Shown here one piece after another: positions 1 through 14,200 of a stretch of DNA of 64,000 nt. The stretch's first letter is position 1; each line of letters opens with the position of its first letter. This DNA is from Hydractinia symbiolongicarpus (lineage: Eukaryota; Cnidaria; Hydrozoa; Anthoathecata; Hydractiniidae), in the NCBI RefSeq assembly GCF_029227915.1, contig NC_079875.1, forward strand, positions 7,192,001 through 7,256,000. The letters run 5' to 3'. A program made the position numbers and the translations under genes. The notes beneath the pieces were generated by a model. It was given only the letters and a program-made list of their open reading frames with translations, was not told the origin of the DNA and did not search any database.

Positions 1-152
1 AGACTTTTACCAACCAAGGGATAAATATCCCCAGACAACAAAAATGCTCGAGAATAAACACTTTCTAAAAGTTCTTTTTGCATTTTACGAACAGATTCAA
101 AATTATCACACTTTAAATCAAGCACCCGCGCCAACATATCTGCTGCAGCCAT
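1..152 (-). CDS. Partial unknown protein, N-terminal exon
   Basis: An open frame on the minus strand starts at an ATG (152-150) and stays open to the window edge, giving about 50 residues beginning MAAADMLARVLDL. The peptide looks like real coding sequence: balanced composition, an amphipathic helical stretch with many Leu, Glu and Lys (KMQKELLESVY) and a final hydrophobic-to-basic turn (DIYPLVGKS). I do not recognise the family. It is head-to-head with the receptor gene on the plus strand, so the spacer that follows may hold promoters for both. The start codon is the first in-frame ATG after a stop-containing leader. The rest of the gene lies to the left of the window. Confidence 0.5.
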   Translation of the reverse strand, partial: MAAADMLARVLDLKCDNFESVRKMQKELLESVYSRAFLLSGDIYPLVGKS

Positions 153-331
153 AATCAATAATAGTACGGAAAGAATCCAAGCCAAAAGGCGTGAGTCTTT
201 GACTAATCCTGACGGATGGGAGTTAAAACTATAGCCTAACAGGTTATCAGTAACCACGCAGTACGGAACCTAAATTTCCTTCGCCGGCTGCGGCCCACAT
301 ATTGTTGGACTACGCATAGAGTGTGAAAATT

Positions 332-508
332 ACGTCACGATTTTGACGTCACAGGCCCCTTAGGTGAGATAAGGTGGGTTGCGGGCCATAGCTATTTGAT
401 TTTTGACTGACTGAGTGACTGATTAGTCAAAATGAATCAGTCAAAATCTGTAAGCTATAATTTGCAACCCTCTCAGTCTATATGGTAGCGACGTCACAAC
501 TTTGACGT
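332..508. promoter_or_regulatory. Paired CRE/ATF-like TGACGT sites
   Basis: Two similar pairs of sites occur about 160 bp apart: ACGTCA at 332 followed by TGACGTCA at 344-351, and ACGTCA at 491 followed by TGACGT at 503-508. The second pair lies inside a short hairpin (GTAGCGA 485-491 against TCGCTAC 514-520). TGACGTCA is the full palindromic CRE bound by CREB/ATF bZIP factors. The position just upstream of the divergent minus-strand ATG makes promoter use plausible; function is inferred. Confidence 0.4.
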
Positions 509-546
509 TAAAATCGCTACAAGCGAATTGGAGAGGGCTGTGAACC

Positions 547-654
547 ATGGCTTTTCGCCGTAAAAAAATTACAATTTTTAACGCCCTCCGTTTGCAACGC
601 CTGGATCGTCGACATCTTCGCTTGGCTAACATTTTTCGTCAAATTTACACTTAG
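547..654 (+). CDS. Possible 35-residue basic micro-ORF
   Basis: An ATG in a good context (gaaccATGG) opens a 35-codon frame beginning MAFRRKKITIFNALRLQRLD and ending in TAG. About a third of the residues are Arg or Lys, and the local base composition is richer in G+C than the surroundings. It matches no family I know and could be chance or part of an old repeat. It is listed because the ATG context and the composition stand out from the flanks. Confidence 0.2.
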   Translation: MAFRRKKITIFNALRLQRLDRRHLRLANIFRQIYT

Positions 655-1235
655 TCACGCGACTTATCTGACTAACCCTGGATCCGCACCTGATGATCAT
701 GTGTTGTGTTATAATATCAACCATATTTGAAAACTTTAGAGGGGAAGGTATGGAGTAACTGCTACGTTCTCACTTTGGAAAAATGCAAAGGAAATGTACA
801 TGTTTCTTTACTGGTTCCACAATTTGTTCTTTATTTGTGCTTCATGGCAGCAGTTTAAATATGGAATAAAAGCTATAAGCCATAGTAAAAAAATATTTGG
901 AACTTACTTTGTCTCAGCAAGTCTTTAAGTCATGATTCACATGAAGTTTTAGAATAGAGTAAACCTTGGTTAAATTTCATTATTCCTCCTTCGGTACCTT
1001 ATCATTTCACGTATAAAATGTTAAGTGGAGACAACCTAATCTTAATGAAAAGATGCAGTTATGTAGCTAAGTACCTAAGACGTTTTTAGTTCTAAAAAGT
1101 GAATTTAATAACTCTTTTTCCATCTGAGCTTATGCAAAGGCCTGAATTTATGTTCTAAACCTTAAAATACAAAACAATAGTGCTGGTTCAAGCGAAAAAA
1201 AATTGCATTACCTATTTAATTCAATTCCATTTTAG

Positions 1236-2212
1236 TTATCAATCAAAGGCTACATCGTTTTTGGAAATGTGAGATACGTTAGTTTCCTTTCACGTCAGTT
1301 TCCAGTAAGGATTCGATCTAACGGTCAGCCGTACCAACCACCAATCATAGCAGCATTGTGGAATGATCTTTCATTTCAATACAATGGTTCAAGATTTAGC
1401 TATCAAATTCATACAGCTGGGAGGGTAATCGAAAAAGCCACTGAAGATTTAAAAAACGGTCTTGATGTAACTTTCGTTCCCAATTTTGTGTTGGTTGTCA
1501 CGTGGTTTAAGGCATCTAAATATAATGAGCCGCAGGTATTTCTAGACTAGTTTCTTTACTTTCTCCTGCATCATTGAGATTTTTTTTTAGGTTCAAACAA
1601 CAAGAGAAAGTCAGGAACGATGAAACTTTGTAATCAGTTCCGAGGTCCTAGTAAATCATTTTTTGCTCACTGAATAAAAGCGTAAAATTAGCAGAAAAAC
1701 TTTTTACTCTAGGATTTAGGATAAAAAGTAACCCATCTAAGCTGCACAAACAAGTTACTTTGTGACGTAATAAGAACTTTTAACAGATATTGTAAAACTA
1801 TAAGATACAACAACTTTTATTCAAATTTAAGTTTCGTTTTGTATATTTAGAAACGATTTACATTTCAAATGGCTCTCGCTTGTGATTATACATCAACGTA
1901 TGTTTTCTTTCATTATAACCAACTCGACAAAATCGATTCAGACGCATCGGTATGAATGATTTATTTGCATGTTTGATATTAATTTCATGTTGTGAAACTT
2001 AGTGTAAAGCATAAGCTGAAATAGTCTGCAATCTATCTGCAATCTATGTTTGTACTATCTGTATTAGATTGGTTGGCAGGAAGGTCCAACAAACAAATTT
2101 AATATATATAATCATAAATTCCGTGGTGGTTATTCCAACTATATTCAAATGTTGACCAACACAAATGCAAGAAAACCAGGGAGATGGATCTATTACGTTG
2201 GAGAAAAAACAG
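1236..2212 (+). other. NIDO-domain exons of the receptor gene
   Basis: Three exons (1236-1535, 1851-1949, 2068-2212) encode the nidogen-like NIDO fold. Hallmarks in order: GYIVFGN at the start, the FPV strand, PIIAALWNDL matching the family's IIAPFWxDV signature, FTFQMALACD matching NxFQVVLATD, YVFFHYNQL, IGWQEG, and a closing RKPGRWIYYVGE. NIDO domains occur in extracellular adhesion proteins such as nidogen, tectorin and mucin-4. The typical downstream AMOP domain is not obvious here; the next exons (2488-3692) code a Cys-bearing, N-glycosylation-rich linker instead. Confidence 0.75.
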
Positions 2213-5200
2213 GTTAAGTTTATATTAGATTTAAATAGAAATTCAAACTTATGCTAAAATCTATACAATACCAGTAAAGACCTTATACCACCATTTACTG
2301 AATGCGGCGTTTCAAAATGGATTCTAGCTGTGGCACCCTGGGAATAGAAACAACCTAATCTGACATAAAAGCAATTTCCATTCACACTCGTGCCCAGAGT
2401 TTTTTCACGTCTCTCTTTTCTAACTATGTCAAATTATTAATTTTTCCTGATCTCCATGAACTAAATGAAATGCTGTTACTATTTTAGGATTATATCCTAC
2501 CGTTACAAAGGCACCTGTTATTTACGCCACTGCTGTGGCTTATAGATTGCGTCTTCAATGTTTAACACACGTTACCCGTGGCAACAATAGCGTTGTGCAC
2601 GTTGTTTGGTATAATTCAACATCACATGTGCTAAAAAATGAAACACTGAAAGATTCTGAAAAGATTTCAAACTTAACAGAAATTTGTTTAGGGAGTCAGG
2701 TAAATGATAAGGATTCTCTTTCTTAAGTAAAACATTTTCTTTTAAGAGAAACGTTTGATTTGTGTAAGTTATAGTCCTTTGAGGTTTGAATTTGATATTT
2801 ATACATTTTATTTATTTATTTTTTTATTTGTTATATATAGCGATTATTCAGGACAGCCTCACTATGTCCCATTGCAAGCACAGAAATCGCTAAACCAGAG
2901 AACCATCTGTGATGTCAACCCTATACCCACGCTAAACGCTATGCAGAAGGATTGATTCCCAATTTTTATAGTCTCTGGCATGACACGGCCGGGGTTTGAC
3001 CCGCAACTGCTGCTTTGCAAACAAAACCTTCACCACAAGGCTAGAGTTTCGATAGGAATAGTCAAATTGTTCGAATTAATGAGATGTACAGAATAAGTAA
3101 AAATTAAAATATGTACAAGAAAAATGTTAACTGTTGGGACAAACAATAATAGTCGCAATTTTGACATTTTGTTTTGTATTTATTTTGGTTATTTTAGATT
3201 AACTGTAAAGTTCAAACATGGTTTAAAAACACTTCATCCATTAGAAGTCGTTTTATCGAAAGTGATGCGTATATAGCTGGTATAAAGGTAAGAAAATCAG
3301 AAAAAAGGTAGGGGACAATGTCTTGCACTTCATATTATCCAAATATACCTTTACTTTCACCATTTCGTTCGTAGATTACCCCCAATAAACTATCAATTAC
3401 GGAAGGTGGCAGACCAGTCAACGTTACAGTTCAAGTCACAGCACCAATCATTTGTGCAGATCGGACTCGTGCTTGTTATGTTGAAATAGGATTTAGTCAA
3501 TCGCACCGTGATATATTTTTAAGCCGATGTGTGTTAAAGTTTAGATCAAATCAGACTAATACGCAATATTTGACACTGAGAACTAAGGATGATTTTGTAA
3601 ACGGTATAAATAAAAGTGTTATAGTTTCGCCAGTATTACAGAAAGTGATGAATACCTATGATTGGAATTGCTATCAAAGTAAACCTATTCAAGTAATTTG
3701 TTTTACTTGCTGTATTTTGCATTTGTTTTAATTTTATTGTGTTAAGATGGCACTTAAAATACGTGGTTACAAATTGCCAAACATTTGAGGGACCTTAAAT
3801 TAATTTTTTGATGTTACAGAGAAAGGTAGTTTAATTAGTCTTTCGGAATCTTTTTTCAATATATTTTTAACTCCTTAAGATACTTAAGATATAAATATTT
3901 GAAGTACGGGAACCTGTGATGTTATGTTATGGTTGTGAAAAAATGGTAACATTACAACTCTACCTGTAAGTGAAGATCAGATCATTATTTACCTTCCAAA
4001 ATTTGCTGGTCTCAAAAAGCTTAAATTTGTGTAAGTTTTCAGGATACCTAAAAAATAACTTTATGCGGACTAACTTTTTACACAATCAATAATAGTGTTA
4101 TTAGGTCAGATGGGAATCTTTAAAACCAAATATCTGAAGAATCAAAAAGGTTTTTAAAAAGTTCCAAAACAACATGATAAGTAAATATTTTTAATTAATA
4201 AATAATAAATACTAAGTACATTATACTAACGAACGAACCCGTGGATTTTACAACTGGCTCTAACTTTCCCTCCATTAGCCAAGGATGGTAGCTGCAAATG
4301 GCAGCGGGTATATTCCAGTGCATATTTTGAAGGAGAACAGCTTTATTTAACTTCTTTTTTGCCATACTTACATTATAATGTGATTTAGAGGGGAAATTGT
4401 TGTGGAATGAAAATGTTTTTATGACAACCACAACAGTTGGGGGTTACTGATTTCAGACAAAAGAAGTCAATCTTACTTTTAATGTTTTAATGATCACACT
4501 CTCAGCATGAAATTTGAAGTAATATTAAAAGAAAATACTTCATTTAGGTTGAAACTAAGAACGTTTCTCCTGGTTACTGCACTGTAACTGGTGATCCTTA
4601 TGTTACAACATTTGATCGTATATGGTATGCCTTCTTCAATGATGGAGACTTTGTTCTTGTCCAAAGTACGAAGAACAACTTTAAGGTAAGTTAGTTTGCT
4701 GTGATATAAGGTAGCTACAGATCCTATCAAAATATGCTTTTGTGGTACAGCAGTTAAGAAGATCAAATTTAGCTTTATCATTTCAATTTTAAGAAGAGAT
4801 GACAATGATATTATAACGTAATTAGATTTCGGAAAAAAAACAGAGGAATTACACTGTCAAGCTTGGAGACACCAAAATGTGTGTTTATTTCAAAAAACTT
4901 AAAGCTGTTATTTCTGATATGAATTTTGCTAAACTTATAATTTATTTGGAGAGCTATTTTATAACTTATAAAAATACCATATGTACGTGCTTTATCGGTA
5001 TACTTCCGTATACAGATAAAACATTCTTTTTATCTTGATTCACGCTTGACGATACATGCCCTCTTTTCGACACGATATGGAGACACATAATCAAAAATCT
5101 GGGTAACGCGATGTCTGAGACTTGCACGAAAATCTAACACTTGGTTTTAGTGTGGATCTCAAATTTGCAAAAAAGTATTAGTGGTATATTTTTTTGAAGT

Positions 5201-8200
5201 AACTTAGCATCACAAAATTATATTTGTTAAATTAATGCTCTGAGTTATTTCACATTTATATAAACTACGACACACAAATTCGCACTATATCATAATGGCT
5301 AACTTTTCTACATTTGGTCAGGTTTTTGTTTGCAGACCCGTTATCAACCATTACTCTGTATCTGTAGTAGATTTATTGGATTTTATTTCTTGCAGGTTCA
5401 AATACGCTTGTTTAAATGTGTCAACGAAGTAACTTGCGCATGCGCTGTAATAGCGCAAGAAAATGATGACATCTTAGGATTCAACATGTGTAATAGAACG
5501 TCACCAAGAACCATCTTTAAAAGTGGACATTTAAGTCCAGGCACGAGACCAAATATAGTGAGAGGAACTAATAGATATTTTGTAAGTTCAGAAATATTAT
5601 TTTCACATTTTTGTTTGCTATGGAATTTTCAAGATTATAGTTCACAATGATATTTTTTAACATATGCAAGTATTTTATTCGACAGAAAAGATCAATCAAA
5701 GTTAAGAATATCAATATTTAAAATAAAATAAATAAATAAAAAAGAAGAAGAAGACTGATACATAAGAAATACAAAATTCAACATATCTGATATTTGGAGC
5801 TTTACGCGTTCTTATTAGCAACTGTCATATTTTTTAAGCCCTGCTAAAGTCAAAGTTTTGATGTTAGCGTCGAACTTGCTAAGAAAGTGCGAAGCCTGAT
5901 ATTCAAACTTAAAAATGTTGCTTTTGCGTCGCAATGTTATTTCATTACAACTTCGTAACTTTTTATAATACAATGTTTTCAGTTTGGTAATAAAACTAGT
6001 CGTCAATAAAAGTTCTATAACTTGGTATCAACAAAAAGGAAAAAGGGGACATCAGTTCTTAACGCGTTTGGAATATGTTATTTTGTAGCTTAAATTTGCA
6101 TCTGGGGTACGGATTAATTTTGACGTTGAAAAAAGACCTGGAAGAAAGTATCCATTTGCTAATATAGCTGTTCATCTTCCACCGCAATATTATCGAACAA
6201 CCGTCGGTTTGTGTGGTACCTACGATGGAGATAGTAACAATGACATGATTTCAAGGGATGGCACCAAAATTTCAAATGAAAAAACTTGGCCTGCTGAATC
6301 TAAGTTTGTGAATAGCTGGAAGTAAGTAACTGAAGAAAGCTTCCTGCTTAGAACTACAAACCCGAATATAAATTAGTGAACCCCAGCGAAAGGGGGGGGG
6401 GGAGTACTAAAAAAGTAATGTTGTTTTGTCATTTCGAAAAAAAATTAAACACAGCCATTTTTACATATATCACGTCCAGAGCTGTAGCTCATAACAGTAG
6501 CCAAAAAATTTCAAAAGGCTATAACATAAGGCATCTAAATTTTCCCGTATGAATAGGGATAGTAAATGCTGAAGATAATATTGTTAAAGATGAATAAAGT
6601 TTTATTTTATTAAATCTATTTCATTTTAGATTACGAAACAAAACAAGTTTATTCTTCTTGAGACCTGCCAACAGAAGATGCCGTAGGGCACCTCCAAGGA
6701 CAAGTGAAGATACATTATGTAATTGTGAAAAAAGAGGAAGCGACATATCCGAAAGTTGCACCTATGAAAATGTCGTAGTTCCGCCATCATTTACACAAGA
6801 CGACTATCAAACGTTTATTTCCGCCGGTAAGAATAATTACCCTGATTTCCTGTCACAACTCTTTATCTTTATGTATGTGTAACTTACATTTACATAAATA
6901 TAAAGAGTTATACAGGTACGAGAACAGGTTGTAGAACGCGTTTGAAAATTACTTGCTTTAACAGGTTATCAGCAATTCCATTTTCTTAGAAAGTAGGCGT
7001 TGGCATGTGTGTATTGAAATGAATGAATTTTTTCACGCATAGTTATATTGGCACACATAAATTAACATCTCACTCAAAAAATGCTTCGCTGATCATTTAT
7101 AAAAAGGTAGCATTTATCGATGTAATGATTTTCGGTTCAAATAAATGCGTGTAGCCATGCGAGTACACTGAATGCTGATTACCGGTAATTTAAATTGGAT
7201 CTAGAAATATATAAATAAATTGGGTTGATTACCGTAGAAAACTGAGTGATAATTAGTATTAATTCTATTTTTCTTTTTACATTTCTAGCTTTTTTAAAAT
7301 GTCAAACAAGAAAGCGTCGAACTACACCAAATAATAACGTAATCATTGTACCTGACGAAGATGATGAATCATTATATGATTACGATCCTCCGGATTCTGT
7401 TTTTATTGCTCCAAAATGGCCTACACCGACTGGAAAAATAGAAAAGGATGTTGAGCAGAAATGTATGAGTGGTATTCTAAATTCAACGACTGGCAGCACG
7501 TGTTCAAAATTATTGAAGAAAGATTTTGATTTAAATGCTTTTAAAAACGAATGTATATCAGACGTGCAGGTTAGAAGACATTTAAACTACTTATTTGTCA
7601 TTTCTATATAGCCTAATATTTGCCATTTGTAAAGCATCACATGGGAAATTATAAAATGCTAAAAAAACAGGCAGGTACAAAAACTTAGCCATTCCATCTA
7701 CGCATAAAAAATGCAGCTCAGAGATACATAATATAGAATTCAAAAGCGCATATAGAGAATTTAAACAAATAAGATTTACTGTTTTTGGCAAACAACGTGT
7801 TTCCCCATGGCTCACTGTAGATGGGTTAAACCCATTGTTTGTTTTCCTCAGAAGCATTAAGGACTATTTGGTCTCGTACAGCAACTGTTGAGAGAAGGCG
7901 GTTCTACTGTAATCACTGATATGGTACAGTGCAGCGTAGTTGTAATTACACGAAAAGCAATGTTATAGTTGACAACGCAATCATTAAACTAAGATTCTGT
8001 ATCATAAGGTCTTCAGTTTACATGAATGATTTATTAAGATAAAACGGAATTAAAATTAATATATATGCAAGAATTATGGTTATTTTCAAATATCTATTTC
8101 CTAGATTTCTGATTCCTACGATTATATTCGTTCAGTTATAAATGTCATGAAAAGCTCTTGTGAAGAGCAAATTTTAAAAGACAGCTCGAAATATTGGAAT

Positions 8201-11200
8201 AAAAATGACAATGGAACACTGGTACCACCAATGGAAATTCGGAATATAATTTGCGTGAACGATTGCAATGATAATGGCGTTTGTAAAAATGGAACTTGCA
8301 TCTGTTTTGATGGTTTTATTTCCACCGATTGTTCCATCAGATCAGGTAGGTCAGATCAGATTAGGTTTTTTTAATATCTTTACTTTCGTTCTTAAGTCTA
8401 ATGGATTTTTTCCTGAACATATTGCCTATGTTTTGCTAATTGCAGGTTAACTGAGTTTACAATTGTTCTCTAAACATTTTCTCAGCAACTAAAAGAATTG
8501 TTATCTTATTTTGAAAGGGCTGCAAAACAGTTATCCCCGGCAACGATACTACTTTTAACCCTCGCGAATTATGAAGGTAATGTGCAATAAACAGGACATC
8601 CAACATATCTAATTCCAAGATAATACATGCGAAAGTGTTCTGTGGCATTTTTTAATCAGGGACAAAATATACATGGAGTCTTCATCTTTCACGCTTTCAT
8701 GGGTACGATTTAATAACGTAAAAATTTTGTAATTTTTGCAGGCTCAATTCCAATACTTTCTTCAAAACAGCAATATTGTGACATTTCACATGGATGCACA
8801 TCCTTGTTAGTTAATGGAGAGGATTTTGTTAATTCAGAAAATTTGACTTGCAAGGTAATTTCAAAAATTATTAACACTTCTATGATCTTTCATAATGAAA
8901 TAGTTTTTTCATTTTTGTATTGGACATAATGATGTTTTCCCAAGTTTTTATCAAAGTTTACAAAAGAGCCTTTAAGGAATCTTTACACCTAATTACGTAG
9001 GTAAAAACCGCCATATGTTATGACTTTGTTTTAAAGGTAATGTTGTTTTACCAACTATTTAAACAAATAGACTAATTGTATTTATGTTTATCGATCCTTG
9101 ATTGTGTGTATGTGTTAAAATTACTTTTCAGATTTGGTCTTTGTAATATATTTAGATTTCAAATTATGCAGAAAATGAAGAATTTTCAATGGTTTCTATT
9201 TTAAAAGCAGTGTTTGTGAGTTACGCTGAGGTCTCGTGTGAACTTCCGTCACCAGTTCCAGCAGTGACATATCACATCAAAGTTTCAAATGATGGAAAGA
9301 AATTTAGTGCAAATGCTAGTCGTATTTTTATTTATCATTCGAAGTGTATGACATGTCGTCAACACACATGTGCAATAAAGGTACGAATTGAACATAAAAT
9401 TTTATGAATGTTTACACTAGAAAAATGTTAAGTCATAATGTAATAGGAGCATATAGATAGATTTTTCCAAACACAACAATAAAATTGGTCCACAAAAATT
9501 CATATTCAGAAAATAATGGATTCGATTATTACTTTAAGAACAAAGCTTGATGGGAAAGGCACTGTACCAAACATAGCAGCAACTAATGTTGTGCAATCTG
9601 CATTTTATTAAAGTTTACTACTTTATTATACTAACCTTACATCCTCGTTTGTCTTGAAGTCTATAATATAATTTGTGATTAATGTACCACTACTCGTTTA
9701 GAACAACACTTGTCTGATAAACACTCGTTGTTACCAAGCTGGTGAAAAAAATCCTTTGAATGAAACAGAATATTGTGACCCTCAAAAAAGCAACTCCACA
9801 TTTACTTCAAAGTTGCAAGGTAGGGTAATTTATATTGGCTTTAATCCTCAAATTCGTGCACTATTATGTAAGCGATGCTGACTTTATCTGAACCAGTGAA
9901 TGCTTATGAACAGGCTTTTGAGATCATGATGGCAAGCTAAAATAATGCCTATCTTATTGCATAGTGGATCCTATATTTGTACACACCAATTCTCCCTATG
10001 CATATCATAGGCAGTATTATTTTTGTTCCTGTAACATCAAATGGATTTCATCCTTTTAGAATTTGAAGAGTCATTGCTACTGCTTAATCAAGTACGTAAT
10101 GCAATACTTTGTTATTTACACATATGAAATAACTAACATGTTAAGGCTTAAGTAAATTGCTACTGTATTAAAATTCCAAGACATTTCTCCCTAGTCGAGG
10201 TGAGACATTTTTTCATTCAGAATGCGACATTCTATTATTTTATTAATCTGTGGCGAGTTTAATCAGAGAAATAGTGTCAATGCGCTATACTCATTTTCAT
10301 TAAAGACAACAATCTTCAAAGTAGAAAACAATATTGACCTGTTAGTAATAAATCTGCGTAATTATGCATAAACTACCTCAACTTGTTGGCAAAGTCTTTT
10401 TGGAGAACCTGAAATTTTTAATTTTGGCCAACAATTTTTCAACCTACCTTAAGGTTTGCGAACCTGTCACTTTCTTTACATTGAAAATTTAATTTTTGTT
10501 TCGTATGCGTTTCCATCCTAATATATCCAGTTAAGTGGTCATCAGTTATGTTTAACAGGCAATATGTGATATATCGACCTTACTATAAAGCCAATTGACG
10601 TACTTCGGAGTCCAAGATTTAAATTGCTGTTAAGACTTTGGTGATCTTATGAAAAATAAAAACCTTCGCAAAATAAAAAAAACCTATCCAATTTTGTAAC
10701 AATTCGTGTTTGACAATATAGTAAAATTTACTCATATTGTATCTTATTTGTTTAGTCACTTCTTTGCACAGACAGTAATGCACATCCAAATTGCATGACA
10801 GCTATCAAGGCCACTAAAAAATTAAACACATTTCTTAACGAGACTCTTGTAACCAGTCATATACAGATCGTTTTGATTGCCGATATTATTTCAAAAATTA
10901 CAAACTATGCTGGTTGGTCCAACCTTAAAGAGGTAACTTATTCTTATTTATCCGTTATCTAAATCAGCCTTTTCACATTGTTAAGCGATCTATGTTTGCC
11001 AAATATATCTTTGGCAGAAATGCTTAGCTTGTCTACTTTTTTAAGTTAGAATTGTGGTGCTTTCTCTAAGCCATGTAGAAGTTTCTCCATCTATGATTAA
11101 AAACATCATTTGATGATAATAGACCTGCGTAGTATTGTAATTCAATAGACCTATTTCCATATCCGCGAAATATGTATGTGAAAATGCAGAATAACATGAA

Positions 11201-14200
11201 GACGAGATTAGTTATGAGCAAATTTCGGGATGCTGGGTGTTTACATGCAAGTTTAAAGAATGTATCAACAAAATGTTGACTTTTATACCTTTTTTCTGGC
11301 AGTTTCAAATAATCGTAGTTAACACAGTTATAAAGAGGGTTTTGGTAGTAGTAGTGTGACAGATAAGTTAAAATATTGCAGATTTTAAGGGCGTATCTTT
11401 CGGTATATGTTAGCTAACTCGCTAAACCTCTAAAACCTAGCCACGTTTCTCGAATTAGATATAAATACATTTTGAATTTACTGTTTCAAAGTGAATTGAA
11501 AACTCAATATACAATTTACTAACGCTCAAAATGTACTTCATATTACTCTGATCATTTTAAAAAATTAAAATTAGCTTGCTTGTAGCTAAAGTAGCCAGCA
11601 GCTAAGCTACAACTCTGGAAAAACATATTGTGAATTTAATTTTGAGCTCTCCATCCCCCAAAATCAATATTGAACATGTTGACTGATGCTAACATAAGTA
11701 CTCCAAAAACTTTAGAGTACTAAAGAAAAGTGACATTGAACTTGGGGGAAAGGGGATGGCGCAGTAAAGAGATTTCAACATCAAGAAAAAGCTAGATTTT
11801 CTTATAGCATTTTCACAAGTATTTTTACAGGATTGCTGCTATAACTTAGTTGCATGAGTAATCAACAAATCATTTTTCAACATTTGTTGTGTAAAATGGC
11901 ATTTAAAATTCTTATTTTGAAACTATTGGCTGTTGTGATTATATATATAACTGTCACACTTCCTCTGTCACTACTCTCTCTCTCTCTCTTATTGACTGTC
12001 AATAATCTCACATTTGTATTAGGCATTGTGATGGTTAACTTTAATACTTACAGTTTGTAAGTAATGCGAATTGATAGAGCTCAGAGCTTACCATAAATGT
12101 TTACATATAGAGAAAGTAAAGTCTTTTTTTAAATGGCACCTAGTTTTTTTTGGTTTTTATCCAAAAAAGAAAGGGAAGTAAAATAAGTTACTTTTTCTTA
12201 TAGGAATGTCTGGATTTCAGCTGCAAACTTGCTTAATTTTTGTCAAAATCTCGGTCTCAATGTTCTTAAAAATCAGGTCCTTATGTATATATTGTTTTTT
12301 CTTGCTACAAGATTAATTTTTAAGATTTCATAAAATCTTAAAAATTAATCTTGTAGAATTGTATAAAGTGTTCATTTACAGGAAATAATCTCAATGAAAT
12401 TTTCCTAAAATGTCGATTTGTGAAAAAATAAAACCAAAAATTTTGTTTTTGACTTCACAAAAAAAGTCGCATTGCTTTCACTTATTAAAGTCATAGTTCA
12501 ACATGACAAATATTTTGTGGAGTAAATTTTACAGAAATTTTACTTTCTAGACAGTACTTTTTAAATTGTTTTGTGAAGTGATCTTCTCAAGGAAAAATTT
12601 CTTTTTACCGAGCAAAATCACTGGACAACTTCATTTGCCTGAACAAAATACCAAGATAGTAACTTTGAATACAAAATTTAAGAATTAGGATCTCATCCTT
12701 TTTGTCAACATTACTTTTGAAATTTTGAATCTTTTTTTTATCAAATATAATTTACAATAGAAGCTTAAAGTGTGACACAAATAAGCAAGAACATTCCAAA
12801 CAAAGTTTAAAGTCTAACTTTTCCCACCAAGTTAAATAAGAATCCTAATTCTGAAATAAAAGTGTGTAAAATGTGAATTATAAAAACATCCAAAATTAAA
12901 ACTTGGAAAAAAATAAACGAGGTAAGGCACCAACAAAGTCAACTCAACTACTATAATAAAACCACAGTCAGAAAGCCTGGCTAATGTTATTTTCACAGAT
13001 GTTGTTTAAAAAATGAGGTACACTCAGTAACCGGGGACACAGGATATATACCAGCAACATCAAAAATTTTGGTGAACAGCTTGAAATTTCACGTTTGTTT
13101 GGAGCAAGTCAGCAGCCAGCAAACTATCTGTACCATATCATATTCAAAGCTAGTTAATACCTAGCTCATATAACACCAAGAATAATAAAGAAGATCATTA
13201 GAACGGCCCATTGATACATGCTATTCTTTCATATAATCACCAAATGTTACTAACAATCTGTATAACAAATTAATTTGGCAAATATTGCAGGTAAACAAAC
13301 CATATCTGCACTAACTTTGCAGCAAACTAAAAATTTGCTCATAACTAATCTTGTTTTTAAGTTAATCAGTATTTTGGTATGTATATTCTGCGGAACGAAA
13401 ATGGATATTGAAATAGGTCTATTAGAGTTTCACTTCCTGTTTAGATATTTCTTGAAATTGTTGACATACTGGAAAAACTATTAAATATAAACAAGTTGTT
13501 ATTTAAAGAAGCAGAGCGGAGTAAAAGATCTGCCACTATTATATGGAAAGGCTTTAATCGCATAGCATTACTCCTTTCTCAAAAAGCAAATAAGACAGAG
13601 TTGTTCGTGAGTAAAAAGCACTTTGCATTCGTTCTATCTAAAGCTACACATGAAAATGTTACAATTACATGTACAGATAATGAGTTGAAACAAATGGAAA
13701 TTATTGTATTAAACTCTCATCAGGAGATCTTGAACAGCTCTCGTGTAGCAGCTGTTGTTTCATTGTCGTCTTTCTCGTCAGAGCAATGGTTTTACGTTAC
13801 TGCTTTCTCAGAACCTTCACTTTTTGTTACACCGTCACTGGAAACTGTGGCTGTTGAAAGCGTGGTCTTATCGGTAAATTTCCCATATGAGAAAAAAGCT
13901 AAGAATCAAGTCATTACGGTACAGTTAAGACCCAAAGGCGGCTTTGGAAGTAATGACGAAGTGAAATGTGCAAACTGGAAACAGGGTTTAATCAGAAAAA
14001 CAGGTAATTTGGTTAATTTTGGTGTTTAATGAGTGTTTTTTTACAGAGTACGTCGCGATATCTAAGTCAACATTTAATGATGTGAATCTCTATTTCAAAG
14101 TGTATAACCCCAGATTATAAATAGCAAAGCCATTAAAAATGAAGTTAAATTCTTGGCCTAACAGGAACAACTACCCACTCCGAATTTTTGTGAAAAAAAA

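Larger units (their letters stand above)
153..1235. other. Spacer with CRE-like sites; no clear gene
   Basis: Divergent spacer between the minus-strand partial gene and the first recognised exon of the receptor gene. It holds paired CRE/ATF-like sites, small inverted repeats and one very basic short ORF (547-654). The missing signal-peptide exon of the receptor should lie here or further upstream. A candidate ATG near 784 opens a short, weakly hydrophobic peptide but has no convincing splice donor, so I do not call it. Confidence 0.5.

Noticed and set aside
4231-4250. GAACCCGTGGATTTT similarity to a Helitron 3' end
   Set aside because: Only the first arm of the hairpin; no second arm or CTAG.
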